Assembly: GCF_000355905.1 (NCBI RefSeq)
Contig: NZ_APLF01000003.1
Coordinates: 248,001 to 312,000, forward strand
Reading direction: 5' to 3'
DNA length: 64,000 nucleotides
DNA from: Psychroflexus gondwanensis ACAM 44
GTDB lineage: Bacteria > Bacteroidota > Bacteroidia > Flavobacteriales > Flavobacteriaceae
The position numbers and the translations under genes were made by a program. A model generated the notes under the pieces. The model was not told the origin of the DNA and made no database searches. It was given only the letters and a program-made list of their open reading frames with translations. Below are positions 48,429 to 56,938 of the stretch, one piece after another. Every line of letters begins with the position of its first letter. Position 1 is the first letter of the stretch.

Positions 48429-48821
48429 TTAAATGTCTTTAAGATTTTCGCTTAAGGTGGTAATGAATTTTTTGATAGGATTTTTAATCATCATAGCCAT
48501 CATGCTATTGAACTCACCTTCAAAAATAAGTTGAACTGAAGATTCTCTTTCGTTTACTTCTTCAATTTCTCCCCTTAAGGTGAAAGGGAGTTTATCACTT
48601 GCAGCAGTCAAAAGCACCAGGTGATTTGGCTCTGTCTTCTCTAGTTTTAATTTTATGGTGGGCATTCCTTTAAGTTGAAAAAGGAAGCTATCGGTTGAAA
48701 GCATTTCAAATTTTTCAATACTTTCAGGCATTAATTTTTTAAAGTTTTCTACATTTTTCAAAAATTCAAAAGTCTCTTTCTGACTTTTAGCAATACTTAC
48801 TTTTTCGCTTTCTAGATGCAT
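48429..48821 (-). CDS. SRPBCC (START-like) family protein
   Basis: The 130-residue protein starts HLESEKVSIAKSQKETFEFLKNVENFKKLMPESI, the classic opening of polyketide-cyclase/START-like proteins, with alternating strands and a final helix. Such folds bind lipids or other hydrophobic ligands. It follows pyrE by 3 bp and is co-transcribed with it. No catalytic residue is evident. Confidence 0.85.
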   Translation of the reverse strand: MHLESEKVSIAKSQKETFEFLKNVENFKKLMPESIEKFEMLSTDSFLFQLKGMPTIKLKLEKTEPNHLVLLTAASDKLPFTLRGEIEEVNERESSVQLIFEGEFNSMMAMMIKNPIKKFITTLSENLKDI

Positions 48822-48824
48822 GGT

Positions 48825-49469
48825 TTATAGGTTCCAATTGGCGGGATCTTTTCGCCAGGTTTTTAATAATTCAAGTTCTTCTTTATTTAGATAATTGGTT
48901 TTGTAAGCTTCTTCAAGTAGGATATCATAATTACCAAGCGTGTAAACGTCGATACGTTCTTCTTTAAATCTGGCTTCTGCTTCATCAAACCCATAAGAAA
49001 AGATAGCCATCATCCCTTTAATATGGGCTTGACCTTCCTCTTTTAAAGCTTTTATAGCGTTCAAACTACTTTTGCCTGTGCTAATGAGATCTTCAATAAC
49101 CACCACATTGGCATGCGGATCCAATTTACCTTCAATTTGATTTTTTCTACCGTGTTTTTTGGGCTCAGGCCTTACATATACAAATGGTAAGCCTAGATAA
49201 TTCGCTATAATAGCACCAATTCCTATGGCACCAGTCGCAACACCCGCAATGACATCGGGTTTGCCGAAAATGGTTTCTATGGGCTTTGCCAATTCAGAAA
49301 CGATAAAATTTCTGATAGGAGGATAGGATAGAATAATTCGATTATCGCAATATATAGGCGATTTCAAACCACTTGCCCAAATAAAAGGTTCTTGTGGGTT
49401 TAATTTTATTGCGTTAATTTGCAGCAATAGTTCTGCGGTCTTATGTGCTGTGCTTTCATTTAAAATCAT
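48825..49469 (-). CDS. pyrE: Orotate phosphoribosyltransferase
   Basis: The protein has 214 residues starting ILNESTAHKTAELLLQINAIKLNPQEPFIWASGLKSPIYCDNR. The PRPP loop VVVIEDLISTGKSS and the loop EPKKHGRKNQIEG are present. It makes OMP from orotate and PRPP. The ATG at 49469 is preferred; the longer frame would run through the divergent NUDIX start. A TACATTTG -7 box ends 5 bp before the ATG, so the mRNA is probably leaderless. Confidence 0.95.
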   Translation of the reverse strand: MILNESTAHKTAELLLQINAIKLNPQEPFIWASGLKSPIYCDNRIILSYPPIRNFIVSELAKPIETIFGKPDVIAGVATGAIGIGAIIANYLGLPFVYVRPEPKKHGRKNQIEGKLDPHANVVVIEDLISTGKSSLNAIKALKEEGQAHIKGMMAIFSYGFDEAEARFKEERIDVYTLGNYDILLEEAYKTNYLNKEELELLKTWRKDPANWNL

Positions 49470-49474
49470 GTTTA

Positions 49475-49482
49475 CAAATGTA
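49475..49482 (-). promoter_or_regulatory. pyrE -7 box (TACATTTG) overlapping the NUDIX start codon
   Basis: The TAnnTTTG match on the minus strand covers the ATG (49478-49480) of the divergent NUDIX gene and ends 5 bp from the pyrE ATG. The two genes therefore share an 8-bp gap in which promoter and start codon overlap. Confidence 0.5.
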
Positions 49483-50101
49483 TAAAGTTTTCGTGAATGA
49501 CGTGCCAATAATATTATCTACTCAAGAAAATACAGGTTCACACTATATTAATATAAACATTAAAAAGGCTAAAATCAAAAAGCTTATCCATAAGGTTGAA
49601 ACTGGAGAACTCCACTATATCAACCTTTACCATAAGAAAGAGCATAAGCTTTTAAAGCATCTTAAGAAGAAATTGAAAGTAATTGTTGCTGGAGGTGGTT
49701 TGGTCTATAATTCTAAAAAAGAAATTTTATTTATTTATCGCAATAAAAAGTGGGATTTGCCTAAGGGAAAGGCCGAAAAGGGTGAGAATATCGAGGAAAC
49801 TGCTATCCGGGAAGTCGAAGAAGAAACTCAAGTACAAGGCTTGGAGATTGTTAGATTTTTGCAAACCACCTATCATATCATCAATCGTAAGGGAAAATAT
49901 AAGTTGAAAGAGACTCATTGGTATGAGATGAAAACCGACTTCGAGGGGGAACTTATACCTGAAGCTTCCGAGGGCATCAAAAAAGCTAAGTGGAAAAATT
50001 TTGAAAAATCCCAAAAAGCTCTTTTAAAATCTTATGCCAACATCAAATTGTTATTCCCGAAAGAATACTTACTTCAGCACCCTAACGATAGGATAAGTTA
50101 A
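49478..50101 (+). CDS. NUDIX hydrolase
   Basis: The protein has 207 residues. The N-terminal 60 residues are a small alpha/beta extension (YKVFVNDVPIILSTQ...). The Nudix box is GKAEKGENIEETAIREVEEETQV, matching G-x5-E-x7-REVEE but with Gln where the final Gly is usual. It should cleave a nucleoside diphosphate linked to another group; the substrate is unknown. It faces pyrE, an arrangement repeated in flavobacteria, and its 3' end overlaps the convergent M14 gene by 33 bp. Confidence 0.88.
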   Translation: MYKVFVNDVPIILSTQENTGSHYININIKKAKIKKLIHKVETGELHYINLYHKKEHKLLKHLKKKLKVIVAGGGLVYNSKKEILFIYRNKKWDLPKGKAEKGENIEETAIREVEEETQVQGLEIVRFLQTTYHIINRKGKYKLKETHWYEMKTDFEGELIPEASEGIKKAKWKNFEKSQKALLKSYANIKLLFPKEYLLQHPNDRIS

Positions 50102-51808
50102 ATGCGCTTTTTCATAATATTTTGAATGTTTGTGGATCCAATCCAATTGTTGATACCAATTGTTTGCAAATTCGGAATCTGTATTTTGCTTATTTTCAAA
50201 CTCAGCTTGGAGCTTGGGGTTGTTTTCCAAAATTTCAACAGCTAAATCTTCAAACACATAAGGCGAAAAGCCTTCTTTTTGTTGCAAGATAATATCAAAG
50301 AAATTCCAATTGAAAAACGAATCTACAGCCGCCGGTTCTAAAGTTTCAATGATATAGCGTATCCCTGGTTGATTGGTTTTTACCAAAACATCGCCTTGTT
50401 GATACGTTTTGTCAATACTTTCAGCTTCTACTTTAGTCTCAGAATGTAGATAATGGCCTTCATAGGCAGAAGTACGTGTCTTATAATCTATAATCCTATA
50501 TTTTTCAACGCTTACTATGGTATCCTCCGCAAAACGCTCATAGCTTATGTTGTTCCATTTCAAAAGCTCTATCACTTTACTCCACTGTTTGGGGATAATA
50601 TAGGCTTCAGGAATTAAAATGGAATCACTTTGCTTAAAATAATTATAATAAGTCACTTCTCTTTCAAAAGGTTGATCTCTTCTGAATTTGATTCTAGGCA
50701 GCTTAGTGACTTCACTGGTTGAGCTTTCAACTTCGTAACCTAAAAAATTGTATGTGCTGGTTTTTGAAGAATCTACTTCAAAGTTAATGGGGTATACTTG
50801 AGCATTAGCAAATGCTTTAAAATTTTCATCTCTGGCCAATTGTATACTTTCTTTTTGTTGATGAGACACATTCACAAGCGTTTTAAGCATCTCCAAAGTC
50901 CCTTCCACTCTTTGCTTATAAGGTTTTAGCATGTGAGTTTCGATCATTAGACCTAAGGTGTTCCATAAAGTGGTGTAGCCAGTAGAATACCTTGGACTAT
51001 CGTTGAATTGCGAAAATCCTCTTTCTGGACTTGTATTGGATACGTTGACATAGGGCGTAATATCCCAATCCTCAGCTTTAAGACCAGCCTCGACCTTTGG
51101 AATAAATTCATTTTCGAGATGTCGCCCAAGAGCACCTCCCAACTTGTTGTGTTGAGTGAAAAGATGAGTTAATGTATACTGGTAATCTGCACCATTACTC
51201 ACGTGTGTATCGACAAAAACATCAGGATTCACTTGATGGAAAATACTGTAGAAAGCTTTACTGTTTTTGGTATCCGACTTTATAAAGTCCCGGTTCAAAT
51301 CGTAGTTTTTAGCATTACCACGAAACCCGTGGGCTTTAGGGCCATTTTGATTGGTCCTTGAATTGGAATTTCTATTGAGGGCGCCTCCTACATTGTAAAT
51401 GGGAATGGTATAAATTTCTATAGTGGTTGGCAAGGTGGACACATTATTTGAAAACTCCTTAAATAGGAGCATAGTTGCATCAATACCGTCAGACTCACCA
51501 GGGTGAATGCCATTATTAATCAAGACCTTCAAAGGATTTTCTTGGACATCTTTTGGCTTGAAACTTACCAAGTGAAGCGGCTCGCCACTGTCGGTTTCAT
51601 AAATGGACTCTATACTTACCCGATCATCTTTCCCTGCTAAAGATTCGTAAAAGTCTATTACTTCTTGGTAAGTGGAGGTGGAGTCGCCACCAGACCTTTC
51701 ATAAGCAAGGCTAAAATTCGATTCGGTTGCTTCAGAATTGACCGGCTTGGAATCGCTACAGCTGAAAATGAGTAGAACGACACTCAATAAGAGACCATAT
51801 TTGAACAT
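50069..51808 (-). CDS. M14-family zinc carboxypeptidase, lipoprotein
   Basis: The protein has 579 residues from the ATG at 51808, opening a lipoprotein signal FKYGLLLSVVLLIFSC (Cys at about 16). The zinc site is GIHPGESDGIDATM (HxxE) with His in FVDTHVSNGADY, and the catalytic Glu may be in MIETHMLKP. It is an envelope peptidase. It is divergent from a dead TonB-receptor gene, which is a relic of the same pair found again at the right edge of the window. Confidence 0.9.
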   Translation of the reverse strand: MFKYGLLLSVVLLIFSCSDSKPVNSEATESNFSLAYERSGGDSTSTYQEVIDFYESLAGKDDRVSIESIYETDSGEPLHLVSFKPKDVQENPLKVLINNGIHPGESDGIDATMLLFKEFSNNVSTLPTTIEIYTIPIYNVGGALNRNSNSRTNQNGPKAHGFRGNAKNYDLNRDFIKSDTKNSKAFYSIFHQVNPDVFVDTHVSNGADYQYTLTHLFTQHNKLGGALGRHLENEFIPKVEAGLKAEDWDITPYVNVSNTSPERGFSQFNDSPRYSTGYTTLWNTLGLMIETHMLKPYKQRVEGTLEMLKTLVNVSHQQKESIQLARDENFKAFANAQVYPINFEVDSSKTSTYNFLGYEVESSTSEVTKLPRIKFRRDQPFEREVTYYNYFKQSDSILIPEAYIIPKQWSKVIELLKWNNISYERFAEDTIVSVEKYRIIDYKTRTSAYEGHYLHSETKVEAESIDKTYQQGDVLVKTNQPGIRYIIETLEPAAVDSFFNWNFFDIILQQKEGFSPYVFEDLAVEILENNPKLQAEFENKQNTDSEFANNWYQQLDWIHKHSKYYEKAHLTYPIVRVLK

Positions 51809-52087
51809 TAGTATGTCTTTAGAATAAACTTTCATTTATATAATTATTTTTAGGTTAAAAATACACACTTGAGACCTCTTACCATCATCATATTTTTATA
51901 TTCAGGAATAATTTTTTCACAAACTCAAAAAGATACAACTTCTCTAAAGGAAGTTAAATTGAAGACTTCGGTTGAAACGGAGGGGGATTACGAGCAAGAT
52001 GCAAATGTGTCTTTGCTTAATCAAGAAGAGTTATGACAGTCCAACCAAACGACAATCACTTCAATTCTTAATAAAATTCCTGAGGTT
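51637..52087. repeat. Left copy of island-flanking direct repeat (M14/TonB-receptor junction)
   Basis: This stretch covers the first codons of the intact M14 gene, the intergenic gap and the first 70 or so codons of a TonB receptor. It recurs in the same orientation at 63546-64000 with an estimated 85-90% identity by eye, including the same TTG start and the sequence SVLNQEELxQSNQTTIT region of the receptor. The two copies bound the accessory island. Confidence 0.85.
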
Positions 52088-52174
52088 TACATGCAACAAG
52101 GAGGGATCAATACCACCAAAATTAACATTCGGGGTATAGGAGTAAAAACACGTTGGTATTATCGTTGGCTATGA
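51869..52174 (+). pseudogene. TonB-dependent receptor, N-terminal fragment with stop
   Basis: From the TTG at 51869 it reads a signal peptide (LTIIIFLYSGIIFSQTQKD), then KEVKLKTSVETEGDYEQDAN and SLLNQEEL followed by a TGA at 52034. Past that stop the plug domain goes on in frame (TSILNKIPEVYMQQGGI, then INIRGIG), after which homology is lost near 52145. The complete copy is probably the frame at 63781 that leaves the window. It is not functional here. Confidence 0.88.
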
Positions 52175-52355
52175 AGTCGAAGGTTTCTGGGTTGCCTAAA
52201 TAAATAGAAAAAATCAATTAAAAAAGCTCAAAGAATCAGTTTTATGAATCCATGATCCTAGACTACTAGTGTTCCAAATTAAAGTAGAAAAGATTTGTTT
52301 TTTACTTCAGTTTTTTAGTACCTGGTGGCTTTATTCAGATTTCAGCTTATTGCAT
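52175..52355. other. Junction region between dead receptor and island
   Basis: No gene is seen. One frame over the left edge reads IIVGYEVEGFWVA and stops; it may be the tail of some lost gene. Near the end lies a TTGCATT/AATGCAA inverted repeat over the next gene's stop, possibly a weak terminator. Confidence 0.4.
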
Positions 52356-52845
52356 TTAATGCAAACTTATAACTTTAGCCATTTTCCAATCCCCATTATC
52401 ATTATGCCACATTGTAATAAATTTACTTGGTATTGATTCAGTATTAGGTTCTTGGTTATTATAAAATTTATGATATCCTATTTGTACTGCACCATAATTA
52501 TTAATTGGATAAACTTCAAGACTTCCATCTATTAGTTCTCTAGTAACTTTCCCGCAAATATTCCGTTTCGTTCCTTCAATAATTTCTTTTTTGGAGGTCA
52601 TTAAACCTCCTTTATCGTGAAAAAACTCAATATTATCAGAGTAAATCAAAGCCTGTTTTTCCAAATCACAGTTGTTATATGCGTCAAAGAACACTTTATC
52701 CATTGCTTTTATTTCTTCAAATATTTTTTTGTCAATAGGAGTATATTCTCTTTCCTGAGTTGATTTTTTTTTCAGGTCCTGTTTTACACGAAATAAATGA
52801 TATGATTAGAAATAGAATGGCTAACAATTTAATTGAATTTTTCAT
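52356..52845 (-). pseudogene. NTF2/SnoaL-like lipoprotein with a poly-A frameshift
   Basis: From the ATG at 52845 the frame reads a lipoprotein signal (KNSIKLLAILFLIISFISCKTGPEKK) and runs into a stop after a run of nine As (52764-52772 as Ts on the plus strand). With eight As the frame would continue as STQEREYTPIDKKIFEEIKA into the downstream open part (52356-52703), which is a DUF4440/SnoaL-type domain (VFFDAYNNCDLEKQALIYSDNIEFFHD). It is either a frameshifted pseudogene or a slippage-dependent gene. The single-base change is the only visible defect. Confidence 0.75.
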
Positions 52846-53140
52846 ATTTGTTTATTATTAATTCTAGAGGCTGTTTTGTGCTTGCAGGTAATGTTTGGTA
52901 TATAGTTTATTGCGTGTTTAAGCAACTAATTTAGTAAACAAATCACAGATAGAAAATCCCAGCAGTTTCGACACTTCTGGATTCGTAAGCAAGCTAAAGC
53001 TAGAAATAAATTATATACTTCTAAAGTTTGATTTCTAATAAAATACTTAAAGAATAACCTTCAAATACATATTATAGTACCATTATATAGCTAATCAAAG
53101 GCCTTCAACGGCTAATTAATCAACTTGCATTAGAAGAACG
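52846..53140. other. Intergenic region with a diverged element fragment
   Basis: No gene is seen. The sequence from about 53035 to 53181 resembles 57115-57283 (both have a ..AAAGAATA..CC motif and the same 41-bp tail), so it looks like a diverged copy of an internal piece of the IS91-like element described there. Confidence 0.4.
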
Positions 53141-53181
53141 ACAGGTTTGCAAAAAAAAACCTTTGGTTTCACTGTTGGTTT
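53141..53181 (+). repeat. 41-bp exact repeat, copy 1
   Basis: This 41-bp stretch, with nine As in its middle, occurs identically at 57243-57283. Here it runs straight into an IS110 transposase fragment; there it runs into the IS91-like 3' end repeat. Confidence 0.9.
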
Positions 53182-53529
53182 TGATCGGTTCACAAGTGCA
53201 GCAGAATTATGTAGTTACGCAGATCTAACACCAGTCATTAGGCAAAGTGTTAGCAGTGTAAAAAGACGACCTCGAATAAGTAAAATAGACAATCAAAAAC
53301 TTCGTAATTTATTATTTATGTGCAGTTTTAATGCTTGTAAACCTGCCTGCCAGCAGGCAGGTACAACAAGGCTTGTAGAGATCTTTACGAGCGGATAGTA
53401 GCAAAAGGAAAGAGTAAGAAATTAGCATTAGTTATGGTATGTAATAAGCTCTTAAAACAAGCCTTTGCAATTTCAAAGTCAGGGTTGATATATAATAAAG
53501 AATATAAGAGTACTCTAGTTAAAAATTAA
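53177..53529 (+). pseudogene. IS110-family transposase, C-terminal remnant, interrupted
   Basis: The frame begins GFDRFTSAAELCSYADLTP and continues IRQSVSSVKRRPRISKIDNQKLRNLLFMCSFNACK, the C-terminal Transposase_20 domain of IS110/IS1111 elements. At 53342-53361 a 20-bp palindromic insert breaks the frame; without it the protein would read on as YNKACRDLYERIVAKGKSKKLAL to the stop at 53527. The N-terminal DEDD domain is absent. Confidence 0.85.
53341..53362. repeat. 20-22 bp palindromic mini-insertion in the IS110 remnant
   Basis: ACCTGCCTGC and GCAGGCAGGT are perfect 10-bp inverted arms around CA. Removing the 20 bp from 53342 to 53361 restores the IS110 reading frame exactly, so the palindrome was inserted as a unit. 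Pieces of related GCCTGCC.../GGCAGGC sequence appear near 60512 and 62269-62294. Confidence 0.8.
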
Positions 53530-53583
53530 TGAGATTTTTACTTGTTTTTCGCCACAGTACCTTGTTGGCATTTCGTTGTTTTT

Positions 53584-54396
53584 TTAATGATTATTTTCTT
53601 TTTCTATTTGATTTTTTTTATCTCTTATCAAAATTATAAAAACTACAGAAAAAAAGAAACTCGATATTAGAGGTGCAAAAGAATTATTATTTAAATTATT
53701 AAAATCGAATTCAACAATATTTGAAATTAATGTAACAGCACTTAAAATCAAAGCTGTATATAATAAGTACTTTTTCATTCGTAATAATTTATGTTCTTTT
53801 TTTAAAACTTCTTCTTGTAATCTTTCTTTGCTTAAATATCCTGCCTGCCAATTTTCCTCTTTATAACTGAATGAAACTTTTGAATGTTTACTTGTTTTTA
53901 TTTGAGTAATATATTCTGGTAAATCAAATTCCATTTCCTGTAGTTTTGAATGAACCATATCAACTATTTCTTCGGCTAATTGTGCCTTTTCGCTCTGCTT
54001 ATAATTCAGTTCGTCATTTTGTATCGAAATCTGTGCGTAAACATTTGTGTTTGGATATTTTTTTTCAAATTCCTTTTCTGCGTAAGCTAATAATGTTTTT
54101 ATTTTAAAATATCTACTCGCATCTTCAGTTAAAACCTGGGTATGTTCGAGTCCAATTAATTCATTTTTGTATTCGATTATGAAGTCAGGACTTGGTGGTT
54201 TTGGTTTATCCGTTATCCGAATGTTAGTGTCAATTTTATGAACAAATTTTCCAATTTGGCAAATTTCTAAAACCTCCTTTTTTTCAAGCTCATACTTTTC
54301 CAAAATAGGATAGATAATCTTACCTAAATCTTCGTTTTCTTTTTTAAAACTTTCTATTATCCTCTTAATTTCTCCTTTATTTATTTGTATTTTCAT
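53584..54396 (-). CDS. Membrane protein with a possible PD-(D/E)XK-like domain
   Basis: The 270-residue protein has a soluble part (1-205) and two C-terminal helices (LLYTALILSAVTLISNIVEF at about 208-230; LISSFFFSVVFIILI at about 243-258). The soluble part holds SPDFIIEYKNELIGLEHTQVL, where D71 and E84-H85-T86 are spaced like the D...ExT/ExK core of PD-(D/E)XK folds, though the last residue is not Lys. I do not recognise the family. It lies between an IS110 remnant and an attC-like spacer in the island. A nuclease role is only a hypothesis. Confidence 0.6.
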   Translation of the reverse strand: MKIQINKGEIKRIIESFKKENEDLGKIIYPILEKYELEKKEVLEICQIGKFVHKIDTNIRITDKPKPPSPDFIIEYKNELIGLEHTQVLTEDASRYFKIKTLLAYAEKEFEKKYPNTNVYAQISIQNDELNYKQSEKAQLAEEIVDMVHSKLQEMEFDLPEYITQIKTSKHSKVSFSYKEENWQAGYLSKERLQEEVLKKEHKLLRMKKYLLYTALILSAVTLISNIVEFDFNNLNNNSFAPLISSFFFSVVFIILIRDKKNQIEKENNH

Positions 54397-54413
54397 TGGT
54401 TTTTTTTAGCTGG

Positions 54414-54560
54414 CGCACAACGGTCTTGGTTAAGGCAAGTAGCGTGGAGTAGGGACGCGTTCTTTTCGGCTTTGTTGTTTGTTACTTGGTGTCTAAAATA
54501 ATACTTTTTACTCAAATGCCCGCTATTTGCGCTTAACCGATGTTGGTGGCTGGTTTTTAG
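54414..54560. repeat. attC-like imperfect inverted-repeat spacer
   Basis: The spacer between two island genes starts GCGCACAACGGTCTTGGTTAAG and ends CTTAACCGATGTTGGTGGC, which pair imperfectly over about 19 bases. It contains GCTTAAC, which fits the RYYYAAC core box of integron attC sites, but the opposite box is one base off the consensus. It resembles spacers often seen between small accessory genes in flavobacterial genomes (from memory). No integron integrase is present in the window. Confidence 0.45.
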
Positions 54561-54611
54561 TTGTTAGCTTATTTGTTAATTCAATTATTAACATTTTTTC
54601 CAAATATTATA

Positions 54612-55469
54612 CTAATAACGGTCAACTTCTAAATAAAAACTTAAATTTCTATTAGCAGATTTCCATTGAGACATTCCTTTTTCTCTGTAATACTGTGTAT
54701 CTAATGGATTTATACTACCTGGGATTGAAAAAAACTTACTTTGGGTAGTTTTCTTTTTACTTTCCAACCACTGAATAGTAACGGCAAAACTTCCTAACTC
54801 TTCTTTTAAATAAATATCATAACGTCTTAAATCAACTTTAAACCAATCTGATTGAATATTTTCCACATCAAAAATAATATTTTTATCGTTTAATAATTCA
54901 AGAGGTTCATTATTTTCTATTCGGTATACATTCAATCTAAACTTTATTGAATTATATTCATTCTGTCCTATATAAAAATTTAAACTGTTAACACGATAAT
55001 CTCCTTTTAAGTTAAATCTCATACCAACTTCTTTCCCTAATCTGTCATCTTGTTTTTCTCCCGCTATATAGAAATTGTACCACATAGTTCCAGTTCCTTT
55101 GTGGTTTCTTCCTAATATTTTCCTTTTTGGCTTTTTACTAGATAAAACAACTTCTGATAATTGGTCAATATGTGGTGTCATTTCAATCTTAACCTTACTA
55201 TTTGAAAAAGATGAAATCTTTATCAATTTTGATTCATAACCAATAAATGAAAATTGCAAACTATCATTCGGTTTTACATTTTTATTTAAACGAAGATTAA
55301 AATATCCATCTTTATTAGAAACAGTGCCAATATTAGTTTTTGGTATTCCAATATTGACATAAGGTAGCTCTAATTTGGTTTCGGCATCAATTATTTTTCC
55401 TTGGATGCTGTTTTGTGCATAGTTAAATGCACTTATAAGAATAAATGAGATTAAAAATGTTTTCTTCAT
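54612..55469 (-). CDS. Exported protein with a carboxypeptidase-regulatory-like (CarboxypepD_reg) domain
   Basis: The 285-residue protein has a signal peptide (TFLISFILISAFNYAQ) and an N-terminal beta-sandwich (IQGKIIDAETKLELPYVNIGI...TVSNKDGYFNLRL...FSFIGYESKLIKI) of the CarboxypepD_reg type that usually precedes TonB-receptor or surface domains. The remaining 160 residues are beta-rich with no motif I know. It may be a surface or periplasmic binding protein. An IS4 element sits 38 bp upstream of its start. Confidence 0.78.
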   Translation of the reverse strand: MKKTFLISFILISAFNYAQNSIQGKIIDAETKLELPYVNIGIPKTNIGTVSNKDGYFNLRLNKNVKPNDSLQFSFIGYESKLIKISSFSNSKVKIEMTPHIDQLSEVVLSSKKPKRKILGRNHKGTGTMWYNFYIAGEKQDDRLGKEVGMRFNLKGDYRVNSLNFYIGQNEYNSIKFRLNVYRIENNEPLELLNDKNIIFDVENIQSDWFKVDLRRYDIYLKEELGSFAVTIQWLESKKKTTQSKFFSIPGSINPLDTQYYREKGMSQWKSANRNLSFYLEVDRY

Positions 55470-55507
55470 TCTAAATAATTTGTTGTATTAATATTAAAAA
55501 TCATTAA

Positions 55508-56881
55508 TGTCCGGTAAAAACTAATTTCCAGGATTTACCATTTGTATTTATTTGATAATCAGTCATATGAGTTTCTGGATCTCATAATTTTGAAAATAAG
55601 GTATCAAAAAAAGGATAATTGTTCACTTTCAGTTTTCGTTATAATCCAATCTTTTTCTGGGTTTTCTAAAAAACTCATCAGGTTTATATAGTTAAAAAGA
55701 TGAATCTTACAAAAGCTGACAAGGTTTGAAAATGACCAGCTCCTTTTTAGTTTCTTCTTTATCACAGTGATCAATAAGTTGACTATCAATACACAGTATA
55801 TCTGTATTTTAATAGCGTTTTCATTATCCCCTAAAAAATATTTCAAAGGGAAGTTCTGTTTTAACTGTTTGAACAAGGTCTCTATCTGCCACCTTATTTT
55901 ATAGAGGGCAGCAATCAAATCGGCCCTGAGCTCGAATAGATTTGTTAGGAATTCAAATTCCCGTTTGTTTTTCCTATCATAAAACCTCACCTTCCTCAAC
56001 TTAAGTGTTCTATCACTATCCTTTCCCTTTACCACAACCTCTATAATATCATCCTGTAGGACCCCGCTGTGTATAAAATCTTCCACTGCTAGTGCCTCAA
56101 TTTCTTTGTAATCTGCATTATTCTTTATTCTGGTCACAAACACTGTCCCGTGATCTGTAAAATTCTCAAAAGCCTTATAATCATTGTACCCTTTGTCAAA
56201 TACATAAATGCTATTATCATCACATTTGAGCTTTTCCAGGAAATTATGATCGTGTGTTGCCGCAGGGCTGAACCATACTAGGTTGGGCACTGTTTCATCC
56301 GCATTTATAACAGAATGTACTTTGATCCCACCTTTCCTTTTGCCATCTTTTGGGGTTCTCCCTACACATTTTAAAATGTCCTTGAAAAGGCTAATTGTGC
56401 TGCTATCCACAATTTTCACCTGTTTATCTAAAACTTCTTTAATCCGGCTGTCCGATAAAACCTTACCATATTGCTCCAACATTCTATGATATATATTTTC
56501 AAAAAATTCGACCTTTCTGGTTTTATTTGCATCAGAAAGAGTGCTCCTTTTTGGAATATGGTTTAGTTTAAAATGTGCTGTCTTACCAGAGAGACCAAGC
56601 ATTGCTCCAGAAACCTCCCTTAATGAATTACACTTGGCAAAGGAACAGAACAACATACTTATCAAGTGGTCCCTGGTCATAAACTTCTTTACATATCGGT
56701 CAGAATCACACTTCTTGACCTCTTCTTTTATTGTTTTATCATCAATTAAAGAAATCAGCTGTCCGAAAACAGATTTACCCGAAAAATAATTACTTTTAGC
56801 CATCGTATTTATTGTTTTGCAACTCCAAATTACGATTTCTAAGGAGAAGTCATTCGTGGCTTCTCTTTTTTTTACCGGACA
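55508..56881 (-). mobile_element. IS4-family insertion sequence, apparently complete
   Basis: The 1374-bp element has 13-bp perfect inverted ends TGTCCGGTAAAAA (55508-55520) and TTTTTACCGGACA (56869-56881) around one full transposase gene. No target-site duplication is visible: the flanks read CATTAA on the left and CTACTGA on the right. It lies between the CarboxypepD_reg gene and the B1 repeat. Confidence 0.9.
55604..56803 (-). CDS. IS4-family DDE transposase
   Basis: The 399-residue protein begins with a DUF4372-type N-terminus (YFSGKSVFGQLISLIDD). The DDE triad is D123 (KIVDSSTISLF), D193 (VFDKGYNDYKAF) and E298. The C-terminal YREK signature Y-x2-R-x3-E-x6-K is met at Y291, R294, E298 and K305 (KIRWQIETLFKQLKQN). 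It is intact and is probably active or recently active. Confidence 0.95.
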   Translation of the reverse strand: MAKSNYFSGKSVFGQLISLIDDKTIKEEVKKCDSDRYVKKFMTRDHLISMLFCSFAKCNSLREVSGAMLGLSGKTAHFKLNHIPKRSTLSDANKTRKVEFFENIYHRMLEQYGKVLSDSRIKEVLDKQVKIVDSSTISLFKDILKCVGRTPKDGKRKGGIKVHSVINADETVPNLVWFSPAATHDHNFLEKLKCDDNSIYVFDKGYNDYKAFENFTDHGTVFVTRIKNNADYKEIEALAVEDFIHSGVLQDDIIEVVVKGKDSDRTLKLRKVRFYDRKNKREFEFLTNLFELRADLIAALYKIRWQIETLFKQLKQNFPLKYFLGDNENAIKIQIYCVLIVNLLITVIKKKLKRSWSFSNLVSFCKIHLFNYINLMSFLENPEKDWIITKTESEQLSFF

Positions 56882-56938
56882 CTACTGATTAAAAATATAT
56901 TTTATAACTGTTTGAATACAGGCATAATGTTAAACTTG

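Noticed and set aside
55501-56890. Target-site duplication around the IS4 element
   Set aside because: The bases next to the two ends (CATTAA and CTACTGA) do not match, so no duplication can be claimed.
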